Shown here: positions 1 to 8,584 of the stretch, piece after piece
Position numbering within the stretch: position 1 is the first letter of the stretch
Layout of the letters: each line of letters starts with the position of its first letter
Source: JAVVPO01 sp036655715
Lineage (GTDB): Bacteria; Bacillota; Clostridia; Lachnospirales; Cellulosilyticaceae
NCBI GenBank assembly: GCA_036655715.1
Contig: JAVVPO010000008.1
Location: forward strand, 1 to 59,416
DNA: 59,416 nt
Direction of reading: 5' to 3'
Made by a program: the position numbers and the translations under genes
The notes under the pieces: generated by a model
Told to the model about the DNA's origin: nothing
The model's database searches: none
Seen by the model: the letters and a program-made list of their open reading frames with translations, nothing else

Positions 1-51
1 ACAACCTAGTGTATAGAATGCTGCTTTTTTCAATTTCACACCTCTTTCATG

Positions 52-80
52 TTGACAATTATAAACTGTGCATATATTAT
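52..80 (+). promoter_or_regulatory. Sigma-A-type promoter of the HPr-like gene
   Basis: A TTGACA box at 52-57 and a TATTAT box at 75-80 are separated by 17 bases, a consensus housekeeping promoter. It lies about 30 bases upstream of the start codon at 111 and is the only good promoter before that gene. Confidence 0.75.
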
Positions 81-110
81 ACAAGTAATAGAATCAAGGA
101 GGAATTATAT

Positions 111-347
111 ATGACATCAATAAACATTTGCCTTAACTCAATAGAAAAAGTAAAATCTTTTGTTAATTTAATTAGTAAGTATGACGGAGACTTTGATTTA
201 ACTTCAGGAAGATACGTGATTGATGCAAAATCCATCATGGGGATCTTTAGCCTTGACCTTAGCAAACCACTCAAATTAGAAATTCATGATAATGCATCTA
301 GCCAAGAACTCCTAGAAAACTTAAAAGAATTTTCTCACGTTGAATAA
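111..347 (+). CDS. HPr-like phosphocarrier-family protein without the active-site histidine
   Basis: A 78-residue protein. The ATG at 111 is chosen because AAGGAGG lies at 96-102; an upstream in-frame start has no ribosome site and would overlap the promoter. The middle (AKSIMGIFSL, residues 39-48) matches the HPr segment around regulatory Ser46, and the length fits an HPr domain. The N-terminal segment that in HPr carries the phosphorylated His15 is replaced by a sequence with no histidine. It therefore cannot be a standard PTS phosphocarrier; a Crh-like regulatory or structural role is possible but is inference. The gene has its own promoter and a terminator shared with thiI. Family assignment is fairly sure, function unknown. 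Confidence 0.75.
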   Translation: MTSINICLNSIEKVKSFVNLISKYDGDFDLTSGRYVIDAKSIMGIFSLDLSKPLKLEIHDNASSQELLENLKEFSHVE

Positions 348-355
348 ATTTCTTA

Positions 356-393
356 ATAGTGTAAAAGTCCATATTCATGGACTTTTACACTAT
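356..393. terminator. Bidirectional intrinsic terminator between HPr-like gene and thiI
   Basis: A perfect 17-base-pair stem (356-372 with 377-393) encloses a 4-base loop and is followed by ATTTTTATT on the plus strand and by an A/T-rich tract on the minus strand. The thiI stop codon (TAG, 392-390) lies inside one arm, so the two convergent genes share a single structure. Confidence 0.9.
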
Positions 394-1571
394 ATTTTTA
401 TTACTTCTGTTTCCGCGATAGATTTTACTATCATCTCTTCTAGACAATCTGCAAGATTTTCTTCTGATTTTTGGATTATCTCTAATCTTGGTTTAGTTTG
501 AGGATGTTTTGGAACGAAAATTGTACAACAATCTTCATAAGGTAATATAGACGTTTCAAACGTATCTATTTTCTTAGCAATTTGTATGATTTCTTCTTTA
601 TCAAATCCGATAAGTGGTCTAAATACAGGCATATCAGCAGATGCATCTGTTACGACTAACCCATGCATTGTTTGACTTGCTACTTGTCCAATACTTTCTC
701 CTGTAATAAGTGCCATGCTATTATTAGATCTTGCAATTCTTTGAGCAATTTCCATCATAACACGTCTCATAATAATCGTTAATTGTTCATGTGGACATTT
801 TTCATAAATAGCCATTTGAAGTTCTGTAAATGGTACTACATGTACTTTCATTTCTCCCGTGTATACAGCTACTTTTTTAGCTAACTCTACTACTTTGTCC
901 TTAGCTCTTTCACTTGTATACGGTGGGCTATGGAAGTAAACTGCATCCACTTCAACCCCTCTTTTAGCAATCATCCATCCAGCTACTGGGCTATCTATTC
1001 CACCTGATAAAAGAAGTGTTGCCTTACCATTTGTACCATAAGGCATGCCACCTGATGCTTTATGTGTTTTTGAATACACATATGTTGCTGTTCTAATCTC
1101 TACTGTAAGAGTTACTTCTGGCTTACGTACATCTACTTTAACTTTATCACCCAATTGTTCTAATAGATATCCACCTATTTCTGCACTAACTTCCATAGAT
1201 GTCATAGGGAATCTCTTATCAGCTCTTCTTGTATCTACTTTAAATGTAATTTGTTCTTTTCCTTCACACTCTTTTAGCATATGTGCTAAAGCAAGTTCCT
1301 GGATAGCTTCCATAGAAACTTCATCTTTTTTTGTTCCATGTGCAATACCAACAATTCCAAAAGTACGTGTTAACATATCAAGAACAGTTTGTTCATCTAT
1401 ACCTACTTCTCTTGGCTCTACCGTAATTCTTCCTTGTTCTTTTCTAACGTCAAAATCACCTATTACTTTTAAATTTTTACGTATTGTATTTACTAATCTA
1501 TTTTCAAAGATAAATCTATTTTTACCTTTGATAGCTAATTCACCATATTTAACTAAAAATACATCTTTCAC
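390..1571 (-). CDS. thiI: tRNA 4-thiouridine synthase ThiI
   Basis: 393 residues. ThiI adenylates U8 of tRNA and receives persulfide sulfur from a cysteine desulfurase to make 4-thiouridine; it can also serve thiazole synthesis. The N-terminal ferredoxin-like and THUMP regions (about residues 1-165) precede a PP-loop ATPase with SGGIDSP at 189-195. The protein ends without the rhodanese domain of enterobacterial ThiI, as usual in Firmicutes. The start is GTG, with AGGAGG 9-10 bases upstream inside the end of the desulfurase gene, which stops directly before it (TAA then GTG). The tight junction with the desulfurase gene fits a dedicated sulfur-transfer pair. Confidence 0.95.
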   Translation of the reverse strand: MKDVFLVKYGELAIKGKNRFIFENRLVNTIRKNLKVIGDFDVRKEQGRITVEPREVGIDEQTVLDMLTRTFGIVGIAHGTKKDEVSMEAIQELALAHMLKECEGKEQITFKVDTRRADKRFPMTSMEVSAEIGGYLLEQLGDKVKVDVRKPEVTLTVEIRTATYVYSKTHKASGGMPYGTNGKATLLLSGGIDSPVAGWMIAKRGVEVDAVYFHSPPYTSERAKDKVVELAKKVAVYTGEMKVHVVPFTELQMAIYEKCPHEQLTIIMRRVMMEIAQRIARSNNSMALITGESIGQVASQTMHGLVVTDASADMPVFRPLIGFDKEEIIQIAKKIDTFETSILPYEDCCTIFVPKHPQTKPRLEIIQKSEENLADCLEEMIVKSIAETEVIKI

Positions 1572-2744
1572 TTATCTCTTACCTCCTAAAGTAAATTTTC
1601 TCAATAGCCCAATTTGAGTCTCTAATATACTCACTACTTCATCAAGATCTTCTTTAGTCGTTTCATGACTAAACGAGAATCTAATAGCATTGTCTAACTC
1701 TTGCCCTTTTTTTCCTATAGCATAAAGCGTACCCTTAGGATTTACTTTATTAGATGAGCAAGCAGAACCTGAAGAAACGTATACACCATATTGTTCTAAT
1801 GCATGTAAAAGCACTTCTGCTCTCACATCTTCAAATGCTATATTCAGAATATGTGGTGCTCCTTCTTCTAGTGTAGGCCCATTTAGATAAATCTTATCCA
1901 TTTTTGCTGAGATTTGTTTAAATAAATAAGTTTTACACTCTCTATAATGAGCTGTTAAATCTGTAAAGTTTTTATAAACATATTCTGATGCTGTATGAAT
2001 TCCTGCAATACCCGGTACATTTTCAGTACCCGACCGGAGACTTTTTTGTTGCCCTCCACCATGTAATATATTAATAATTCTAGTTCCTTTACTTTTATAA
2101 AGTACACCTATTCCTTTAGGCGCATAAAACTTATGACCACTTATAGAAAGTAAATCTATTTTACTTTTTTTAATAGTAATAGGTATTTTGCTAAAGGACT
2201 GAATAGCATCTACATGAAATACAGTCCTAGAATTTTTACTTTTTATAATTTGACCTATTTTTTCTAGATTTTGTATTGTACCTATTTCATTATTAACATG
2301 CATAATACTCACTAAAATAGTTTCTTCATTAACTTCTTCTTCAAGCTGAGTCTGATTAATATAGCCTCTTTCATCAACTTCTAAAGTGATTACTTCAAAT
2401 CCCTTGTTTTTAAGATATTCAAAAACTTCTCTAACTGAAGCATGCTCAATACTTGTGGTAATAATTCTTTTACCTGTCTTTTCATAGGCATAGGCTGTTC
2501 CTAAAATAGCAAGGTTATTACTTTCTGTTCCACCTGATGTATAAATAATTTCTTCTTTTGCACAGCCTAGAATCTTTGCTAAGCATTCACTACTATTCTT
2601 AACAATATTTTCTGCTTGCATTCCTTTTTTATGCAAAGAAGATGGATTACCATAGCTTTCACACATCGCGTGTGTAACAGCTTCTACAACAGATTCTAAC
2701 GGTTTAGTTGTTGCTGCATTATCTAAATAAATTTCTTTTTTCAA
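1572..2744 (-). CDS. Cysteine desulfurase (IscS/NifS family), partner of ThiI
   Basis: 390 residues, PLP-dependent, releasing sulfur from cysteine as a persulfide. The PLP lysine is in SGHK (K205), the substrate-binding histidine in IEHASV (H101), and the catalytic cysteine is C329 in SSGSACSS. The start codon is TTG; no ATG lies closer to the conserved YLDNAATT at residues 6-13, and an AAAGGAG site is 9 bases upstream. The gene abuts thiI with no gap, so tRNA thiolation is the likely main use of the sulfur. It could be called IscS or NifS; the sequence alone does not separate these names. Confidence 0.95.
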   Translation of the reverse strand: MKKEIYLDNAATTKPLESVVEAVTHAMCESYGNPSSLHKKGMQAENIVKNSSECLAKILGCAKEEIIYTSGGTESNNLAILGTAYAYEKTGKRIITTSIEHASVREVFEYLKNKGFEVITLEVDERGYINQTQLEEEVNEETILVSIMHVNNEIGTIQNLEKIGQIIKSKNSRTVFHVDAIQSFSKIPITIKKSKIDLLSISGHKFYAPKGIGVLYKSKGTRIINILHGGGQQKSLRSGTENVPGIAGIHTASEYVYKNFTDLTAHYRECKTYLFKQISAKMDKIYLNGPTLEEGAPHILNIAFEDVRAEVLLHALEQYGVYVSSGSACSSNKVNPKGTLYAIGKKGQELDNAIRFSFSHETTKEDLDEVVSILETQIGLLRKFTLGGKR

Positions 2745-2787
2745 ACGACTACACTCCTTTATTAAGAGCTATATTTTTAGCAAGAAA

Positions 2788-2815
2788 AAAGTGGGGATAT
2801 CTTTCCCCCCACTTT
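2788..2815 (-). terminator. Intrinsic terminator after the response-regulator gene
   Basis: A 9-base-pair stem (AAAGTGGGG with CCCCACTTT) is followed on the minus strand by a T6 tract. It begins within the stop codon of the response-regulator gene (2816-2814). Because no good promoter is seen before the desulfurase gene, termination here is probably partial. Confidence 0.8.
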
Positions 2816-3181
2816 ATCTACTCATAACATTTTGAATGGCCCGCAGTACTCTTGTTTTATCAAACAGTTTGACAATAAAGTCTTTAGCACCTTTTTTGAT
2901 AGCTTCAACAACTCTTGATTGCTGTCCCATTGCAGAGCACATTATGATTTTTGTGTTTGGAATAACTTCTAGTATACCATCTATTGCTTGTATGCCATCC
3001 ATTTCAGGCATCGTAATATCTAAAATAATTATATCTGGTTTTAATGCCTTTGCCATTTTTATTGCTTGTTTGCCATTTCTAGCTTCTCCAACAACATTAT
3101 ATCCTGCTTCAGTTAACATTTTTTGATTACTGTGCGCATAAATATGGCATCATCTACTACCAAAAACGTGAGATTTCCCAT
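2814..3181 (-). pseudogene. CheY-like single-domain response regulator, frameshifted
   Basis: The first frame starts at ATG 3181-3179 and gives MGNLTFLVVDDAIFMR, the receiver start with its acidic pair; it runs into TAA after an A6 tract at 3121-3126. One more A would join it to the frame that continues MLTEAGYNVVGEAR to the stop at 2814. The phosphorylation-site region ILDITMPEMDG is intact, but the conserved Lys-Pro reads VKLF, so the proline is lost. The start overlaps the rsmE stop (TGATG), showing the 5' part is real. This is either an assembly or sequencing error in a homopolymer or a true lesion; the Pro change favours decay. Some annotations would start a 101-residue protein at 3119. 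Confidence 0.8.
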
Positions 3182-3924
3182 CAGTTCATCTCTCCCATTT
3201 CATACATTATATTCGCAAGTACAACTAGCCCTGCTGTTTCACTACGTAAAATCCTAGGACCTAATGTAATACTAGCAACCCCTTTATCCTTAGCTTTCAG
3301 GACTTCTTCCTCTGAAAATCCTCCTTCTGGTCCAATAAAAATACCGAAAGATTTGGCTGTCTGCTTTGTTAAAAAAGCTTTAACCGTATTATCTTTTTCT
3401 TTTTCATAAGGAATACATACTACTTCTAATGAAGTTGCTGCATACTCAATAGCTTCTTTAAATTCCATAGGTTCACATACTCGTGGCACAATGCCTCTAC
3501 CACTTTGTTTAGCTGCCGATTCAGCTATCTTATTCCATCGTTCTAACTTACTAACCATCTTTTTGGGATTGTCTATCTTCACCACACATCTTGAAGTAGC
3601 CATTGGAATAATTTTAGTTACACCTATCTCAATTGCTTTTTGGATAACTAACTCCATTTTTTCGCCTTTAACAAGTGATTGGAATAATACAGTATCTACC
3701 GACGGTTCTGTGTCAGAATCAGAAACTTCGGTTATTCTTGCTTTTATAAGATTATTTTCTATTAGGCTTATTATACACTTATAATCCTTGCCTTGTCTAT
3801 CATTAATTATAAGTGCATCACCTATGTTTGAACGCAAAACATTTTTCAAGTGATTTACGTTCTCATCTTCTATGATAATATTATCTTCTACTACACACCT
3901 TTTATCAACAAAAAACTTTGGCAT
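3181..3924 (-). CDS. rsmE: 16S rRNA (uracil1498-N3)-methyltransferase RsmE
   Basis: 247 residues, a SPOUT-class enzyme that methylates U1498 of 16S rRNA with S-adenosylmethionine. An N-terminal PUA-like domain precedes the knotted methyltransferase domain, shown by IGPEGGFSEEE and LGPRILRSETAGL near the C-terminus. It follows prmA with a single base between stop and start; the ribosome site AGAGGA lies in the prmA end. Its own stop overlaps the start of the response regulator. The position after prmA is conserved in Firmicutes. Confidence 0.95.
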   Translation of the reverse strand: MPKFFVDKRCVVEDNIIIEDENVNHLKNVLRSNIGDALIINDRQGKDYKCIISLIENNLIKARITEVSDSDTEPSVDTVLFQSLVKGEKMELVIQKAIEIGVTKIIPMATSRCVVKIDNPKKMVSKLERWNKIAESAAKQSGRGIVPRVCEPMEFKEAIEYAATSLEVVCIPYEKEKDNTVKAFLTKQTAKSFGIFIGPEGGFSEEEVLKAKDKGVASITLGPRILRSETAGLVVLANIMYEMGEMN

Positions 3925-3925
3925 A

Positions 3926-4861
3926 CTACAGTCCTCTTTTAGCGACTATGGCTACCCATTCTTTTTGCTCCATCTCTTTAACGATTTCCCAGCCATTTTG
4001 TTTCATAGCTTCAATTACGCCTGCTTTTTTGGAGTTAATAATTCCAGAAGAAATCCAAATTCCGTCTGTTGCTATTACTTGATCTACTTGATTACACAGC
4101 ATAATAATAACATCTGCTATAATGTTAGAAACTACAATATTACCTTTTTCTGCAATAACATCGATAAGATTTCCAGCTTTTGCTTCCATGATATCTTGTA
4201 CGTTGTTAGTACGTATATTTTCATTAGCCACTTTTACAGCTACTTTATCAATATCTACACCAACTACTTTACTTGCACCCATTTTAGAAGCTATAATACC
4301 TAAAATTCCGCTTCCTGTGCCTATATCAATTACAAGATTATCTTCTGCAATATATTCTTCAAGTAATTCTGCACACATAGCTGTTGTCTCGTGTGTTCCT
4401 GTTCCAAAAGCCATTCCTGGATCCATTTCTATAATAAGTTCAGAAGTAGAAGGATATTCTTCCCATGTAGGTTTAATAACAATATTTTTACCTAACTTAA
4501 CTGGTTTATAGTATTTTTTCCACTCATTAGCCCATTTTTCTTCTGGGATACTTAGCAAAGTAATTTCACCTGTTCCAACTTCTAAAAACTCTTTAATTTG
4601 TTCTAACTTCGCTTTAATGGCTTCAATTTTTTCAGTCACATCTATTTCAGTTGAAAAATAAGCTTTTACTACTACGTCATCTGTGTCAGGCTTAATTAAA
4701 CTCTCATCAATAAAGTCATAAATCACTTCTGTTTCATCTATTAGAAGGATATCCCTCGGATCACATATTTCTACGCCTCCTGCCATTTCCTCTACTAAAA
4801 AGTAACTTAACGCCTCTATTGCATCTCTCTTTGTTTCTATTGCTATTTGAATATAATCCAC
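3926..4861 (-). CDS. prmA: Ribosomal protein L11 methyltransferase PrmA
   Basis: 311 residues. PrmA trimethylates ribosomal protein L11 using S-adenosylmethionine. The Rossmann methyltransferase core has IDIGTGSGILGI as motif I and SNIIAD as the catalytic segment. The start is GTG (4861-4859) with AGGAGG seven bases upstream; no ATG fits. Its place after dnaJ and before rsmE repeats the B. subtilis yqeT-yqeU order, so it probably shares the heat-shock transcript. Confidence 0.95.
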   Translation of the reverse strand: MDYIQIAIETKRDAIEALSYFLVEEMAGGVEICDPRDILLIDETEVIYDFIDESLIKPDTDDVVVKAYFSTEIDVTEKIEAIKAKLEQIKEFLEVGTGEITLLSIPEEKWANEWKKYYKPVKLGKNIVIKPTWEEYPSTSELIIEMDPGMAFGTGTHETTAMCAELLEEYIAEDNLVIDIGTGSGILGIIASKMGASKVVGVDIDKVAVKVANENIRTNNVQDIMEAKAGNLIDVIAEKGNIVVSNIIADVIIMLCNQVDQVIATDGIWISSGIINSKKAGVIEAMKQNGWEIVKEMEQKEWVAIVAKRGL

Positions 4862-4887
4862 TTATTTTCCTCCTACTGAACTTCTCT

Positions 4888-6039
4888 TTAGTTTTTATTT
4901 AAGAATTTTTCTATCTTTTGTTTCCAACTTTTTTGTTCAGGTTGATGATCTTCTGTCTCGTTGTCAAATTCTCTAAGAATATTTTTTTGTTTTGCAGTAA
5001 GATTTTTTGGTACTTCTATATTAACTTCTATATATTGATCTCCACGGCGTTTTGTATTCCTAATATTTGGAATCCCTTTGCCTTGAAGTCTAAATACAGT
5101 TGCTGTTTGTGTTCCTTCAGGTATATTGAATTTCACATTACCATCTAGTGTTGGAATAGAAACCTCTGCACCTAATGCTGCCTCAGCAAATGTAATAGGC
5201 ATCTTTGTATAAACATCAGTCCCTCTTCTTTCAAACAGTTCATGTGCTCTAATATAAACCGTAATAAGAAGGTCACCATTTGGAGCTCCAACTTCCCCTA
5301 CTTCTCCTTTACCAGAGATTCTAAGCGTTTGACCATGATCAATACCTGCTGGGAATGTTACAGTTATTTTCTTTGATACTCTTACTTTACCTTGCCCATG
5401 GCAAGTATTACAAGGATCTTTTATAATTTTCCCCTCGCCTCGGCATGCATCACATGTCTGTACTGTTTGCATAGCCCCTAAAATGGTTCTTTGTGTTACA
5501 CGTACTTGGCCAGTTCCACCACATTTTGTACAAGTTGTTGCAGATGATCCAGGTTTTGCTTTTGTTCCATGACATGTATTGCATGCCTCAGATGTATTAA
5601 TCTGGATTTCTTTTTCTACGCCAAAAGCTGCCTCAGAAAAATCTACTTGAATAGTTTGTTTAATATCTGCACCTGGCATTGGCCCACGTTGACGTCTACG
5701 ACCACCGCCGCCTCCTCCTCCAAACATATCACCAAACACACTACCGAAAATATCGTCCATATCAAAATCAAATCCGCCGCCACTAAAACCACCAGCTCCA
5801 CCGCCACCCATTTGATCAAATGCACTATGCCCATATCTATCATATGCTGAACGTTTTTCTTCATCGCTTAATATCTCATAAGCTTCTGCTGCCTCTTTAA
5901 ACTTAGCATCTGCTTCTTGATTATCAGGGTTAGTATCTGGATGATACTGCTTTGCTAATTTTCTATATGCTTTCTTTATCTCAGAGTCTGATGCACCCTT
6001 TTGGATACCTAAGACTTCATAATAATCTCTCTTTGACAT
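4888..6039 (-). CDS. dnaJ: Chaperone protein DnaJ
   Basis: 383 residues. J domain with HPD at 33-35, Gly/Phe-rich linker, four zinc-binding CxxC pairs and two C-terminal client-binding domains. It stimulates DnaK ATPase and delivers unfolded proteins. The ATG at 6039 is chosen (MSKRDYYEVLG) because GGTGGTGAG precedes it; a GTG four codons upstream also fits the frame. The first zinc repeat reads CNTCHGTKAK, with Lys where glycine usually ends the CxxCxGxG repeat, a small deviation. A hairpin separates it from dnaK. Confidence 0.96.
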   Translation of the reverse strand: MSKRDYYEVLGIQKGASDSEIKKAYRKLAKQYHPDTNPDNQEADAKFKEAAEAYEILSDEEKRSAYDRYGHSAFDQMGGGGAGGFSGGGFDFDMDDIFGSVFGDMFGGGGGGGRRRQRGPMPGADIKQTIQVDFSEAAFGVEKEIQINTSEACNTCHGTKAKPGSSATTCTKCGGTGQVRVTQRTILGAMQTVQTCDACRGEGKIIKDPCNTCHGQGKVRVSKKITVTFPAGIDHGQTLRISGKGEVGEVGAPNGDLLITVYIRAHELFERRGTDVYTKMPITFAEAALGAEVSIPTLDGNVKFNIPEGTQTATVFRLQGKGIPNIRNTKRRGDQYIEVNIEVPKNLTAKQKNILREFDNETEDHQPEQKSWKQKIEKFLNKN

Positions 6040-6117
6040 ATTACTCACCACCCATATTTTTTTAACTTATTCCATTATAAAGGCATCTATCCTCTATCGC
6101 AACCATAACGTAGGAAA

Positions 6118-6144
6118 CAGCCAAAGAGACAAGCTCTTTGACTG
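6118..6144 (-). other. Intercistronic hairpin between dnaK and dnaJ
   Basis: An 11-base-pair stem with one G-T pair and a 5-base loop lies in the 119-base dnaK-dnaJ spacer, just after the dnaK stop. It lacks a clear T tract on the minus strand, so it looks more like an mRNA-stabilising or partial terminator structure than a full terminator. Confidence 0.6.
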
Positions 6145-6158
6145 CTTCTAAAGTTTTC

Positions 6159-7994
6159 TTATTCTTCTTTAAAATCAGCATCGATTACATCGTCGTTTGG
6201 TGCTGAGCCTGTTCCTGCTCCCATATCAGCGCCTTCTGGTGCTGCTTGACTATATATTTTTTCAGAGATCGCATAAAATACATTTGTCAACTCTTCTTTT
6301 GCTGCTTTTAAGCTTTCTACTTCTTCATCAGAAATATTATCAAGATTTACTTTTTCATTAATTTCTTTTAATTTAGCAAGACTTGCTTCTACATTTTCTT
6401 TATCTGCAGGCTCAAGTTTTTCTTCCATCTCTTTAATCATTTTTTCTGTTTGGAATACCATACTATCTGCTTCATTCTTCACATCGATAGCTTCTTTACG
6501 TTTTTTATCTTCTGCTGCAAATCTTTCAGCTTCTTGTACTGCCTTATTGATTTCATCATCACTAAGGTTTGTGCTAGCTGTGATTGTAATGTGTTGTTCT
6601 ACACCTGTTCCAAGATCTTTAGCTGATACTTTTACAATACCATTTGCATCTATATCAAATGTTACTTCAATTTGAGGTACACCACGTTGTGCTGGCATAA
6701 TACCATCTAATTTGAAGTTACCAATTGTTTTGTTATCTCTAGCCATTGGTCTTTCACCTTGAACAACATGGATATCAACTGCTGGTTGGTTATCTGCTGC
6801 TGTTGAGAATACTTGACTTTTCTTAGTTGGAATTGTTGTATTTCTTTGAATAAGGTTAGTAGCTACCCCTCCCATTGTTTCAATACCAAGTGAAAGTGGT
6901 GTTACATCTAGAAGAAGAATGTCTCCAGCTCCTGCATCTCCAGCAAGTTTACCACCTTGAATAGCTGCCCCGATAGCAACACATTCATCTGGATTGATTC
7001 CTTTGAATGGTTCTTTTCCTGTGATACGTTTTACAGCTTCTTGAACAGCTGGAATACGTGTTGATCCACCTACTAATAATACCTTATCAAGTTCAGAAGC
7101 ATTAACTCCTGCATCTTTTAAAGCTGTTCTAACTGGTGTCATTGTACGCTCTACAAGGTCTGATGTTAATTCATCAAATTTAGCTCTTGTAAGTGTTACA
7201 TCTAAGTTTTTACCTGCTGCACAGATAAATGGAATTAAGATATTAGCTGTTGATTTTGATGAAAGCTCTTTTTTAGCTGTTTCAGCTGCTTCTTTAAGAC
7301 GTTGCATAGCCATTTTATCAGCTGATAAGTCTTCGCCTTCCATCTTTTTGAATTCTTCTACTAAGTAGTTGATTACTCTTTGGTCAAAGTCATCCCCACC
7401 TAAATGATTATCTCCACTTGTTGCAAGTACTTCGATAACACCATCACCAATTTCAATGATTGATACGTCGAATGTACCACCGCCAAGGTCATATACCATG
7501 ATTTTTTGCTCTTGTTCATTCTCAAGACCGTAAGCAAGTGCTGCTGCTGTTGGCTCGTTGATGATACGTTTTACATCAAGACCTGCAATACGTCCTGCAT
7601 CTTTGGTTGCTTGACGTTGGCTATCTGAGAAGTAAGCTGGTACTGTAATAACCGCTTCTGTTACTGCTTCTCCAAGGTAGCTTTCTGCGTCTGCTTTAAG
7701 TTTTTGAAGTGTAATAGCTGATATTTCTTGTGGTGAATATCCTTTATCATCGATTGTTACTTTATAATCGGTTCCCATGTGACGCTTGATAGATGCAATT
7801 GTTCTATCATGGTTTGTAATTGCTTGACGTTTTGCAGTATCTCCTACTAAACGCTCCCCTGTTTTTGTGAAACCTACTACTGAAGGAGTTGTTCTCCCAC
7901 CATCTGTGTTTACTACTACGACTGGTTTTCCACCCTCCATAACAGAAACACATGAATTTGTTGTACCTAAGTCAATACCTATTATTTTTGCCAT
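6159..7994 (-). CDS. dnaK: Chaperone protein DnaK (Hsp70)
   Basis: 611 residues, ATP-dependent Hsp70 chaperone. The actin-like ATPase domain starts with IGIDLGTTNSC and includes VYDLGGGTFDVS and LVGGSTRIPAV; the substrate-binding domain and helical lid follow, ending in DADFKEE. A strong GGAGGAA site precedes the ATG. One segment of the ATPase domain (PFICAAGKNLDVT) is about three residues shorter than in most relatives (B. subtilis PFITAGEAGPLHLELT); the flanks are normal. It lies between grpE and dnaJ under CIRCE control. Confidence 0.98.
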   Translation of the reverse strand: MAKIIGIDLGTTNSCVSVMEGGKPVVVVNTDGGRTTPSVVGFTKTGERLVGDTAKRQAITNHDRTIASIKRHMGTDYKVTIDDKGYSPQEISAITLQKLKADAESYLGEAVTEAVITVPAYFSDSQRQATKDAGRIAGLDVKRIINEPTAAALAYGLENEQEQKIMVYDLGGGTFDVSIIEIGDGVIEVLATSGDNHLGGDDFDQRVINYLVEEFKKMEGEDLSADKMAMQRLKEAAETAKKELSSKSTANILIPFICAAGKNLDVTLTRAKFDELTSDLVERTMTPVRTALKDAGVNASELDKVLLVGGSTRIPAVQEAVKRITGKEPFKGINPDECVAIGAAIQGGKLAGDAGAGDILLLDVTPLSLGIETMGGVATNLIQRNTTIPTKKSQVFSTAADNQPAVDIHVVQGERPMARDNKTIGNFKLDGIMPAQRGVPQIEVTFDIDANGIVKVSAKDLGTGVEQHITITASTNLSDDEINKAVQEAERFAAEDKKRKEAIDVKNEADSMVFQTEKMIKEMEEKLEPADKENVEASLAKLKEINEKVNLDNISDEEVESLKAAKEELTNVFYAISEKIYSQAAPEGADMGAGTGSAPNDDVIDADFKEE

Positions 7995-8024
7995 ATCTAT
8001 TTCCTCCTAAATTATTCTTTTTTA

Positions 8025-8567
8025 TTAGTTTGCTACTTTTACCATACTATATCTGATAACTTTATCTTTATACTTATAACCTTTTTGAAGTTCTTCTGCT
8101 ACTATATTATCACCTAAATTTTCATCTTCTATATGGAAGATGGCATTGTGAAATGCTGGATCAAATGTTTCGCCTTCTGCTTCAATAGGTGTTACGTTTA
8201 ATTTTTCGAGTGCCACTACAAGTTGCTTATAGATAATAGACATTCCTTCATAGAATGGTGCATCTGTACACTCTTGCTTTAAGGCTCTTTCTAAATTATC
8301 TACAGTCCCAAGAAGGCCAGTTATCGTTTCACTTACAGCTAAATCATAAACATTTTGCTTTTCTTTTTCAGTTCTTTTTCTATAGTTATCAAATTCGGCC
8401 ATGAGTCTTTGAAGTCTTTCTAAGTACTCACTTGCTTTATCATCTACAATTTCTACTTCTTGCTCCTGTATACTTTCTTGTGAATTTTCTTCACTTTTTT
8501 GTACTATTTCTTCACTTACTTCTTCGAGTTTCTCATCTTCTAATTCTACTTTATTTTCTTCCATCAT
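8025..8567 (-). CDS. grpE: Nucleotide exchange factor GrpE
   Basis: 180 residues. GrpE exchanges ADP for ATP on DnaK. A long acidic, Glu/Gln-rich N-terminal segment (residues 1-45) leads into the coiled coil (ERLQRLMAEFDNYRKRTEKE) and the C-terminal beta domain with FDPAFHNAIF and VQKGYKYKDKVIR-like sequence. AAGGAG lies six bases before the first of two adjacent ATG codons. Second gene of the hrcA operon. Confidence 0.96.
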   Translation of the reverse strand: MMEENKVELEDEKLEEVSEEIVQKSEENSQESIQEQEVEIVDDKASEYLERLQRLMAEFDNYRKRTEKEKQNVYDLAVSETITGLLGTVDNLERALKQECTDAPFYEGMSIIYKQLVVALEKLNVTPIEAEGETFDPAFHNAIFHIEDENLGDNIVAEELQKGYKYKDKVIRYSMVKVAN

Positions 8568-8584
8568 CTCACTCCTTCTGCATC

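Noticed and set aside
1045..1617. A 190-codon plus-strand open frame
   Set aside because: It is antisense to thiI, reads as low-complexity Ser/Thr/Pro-rich sequence, and has no ribosome site; thiI is certain.
3115..3130. Programmed ribosomal frameshifting in the CheY-like gene
   Set aside because: The A6 tract is not in a good slippery heptamer in frame and no stimulatory structure is apparent; a lesion or sequencing error is simpler.
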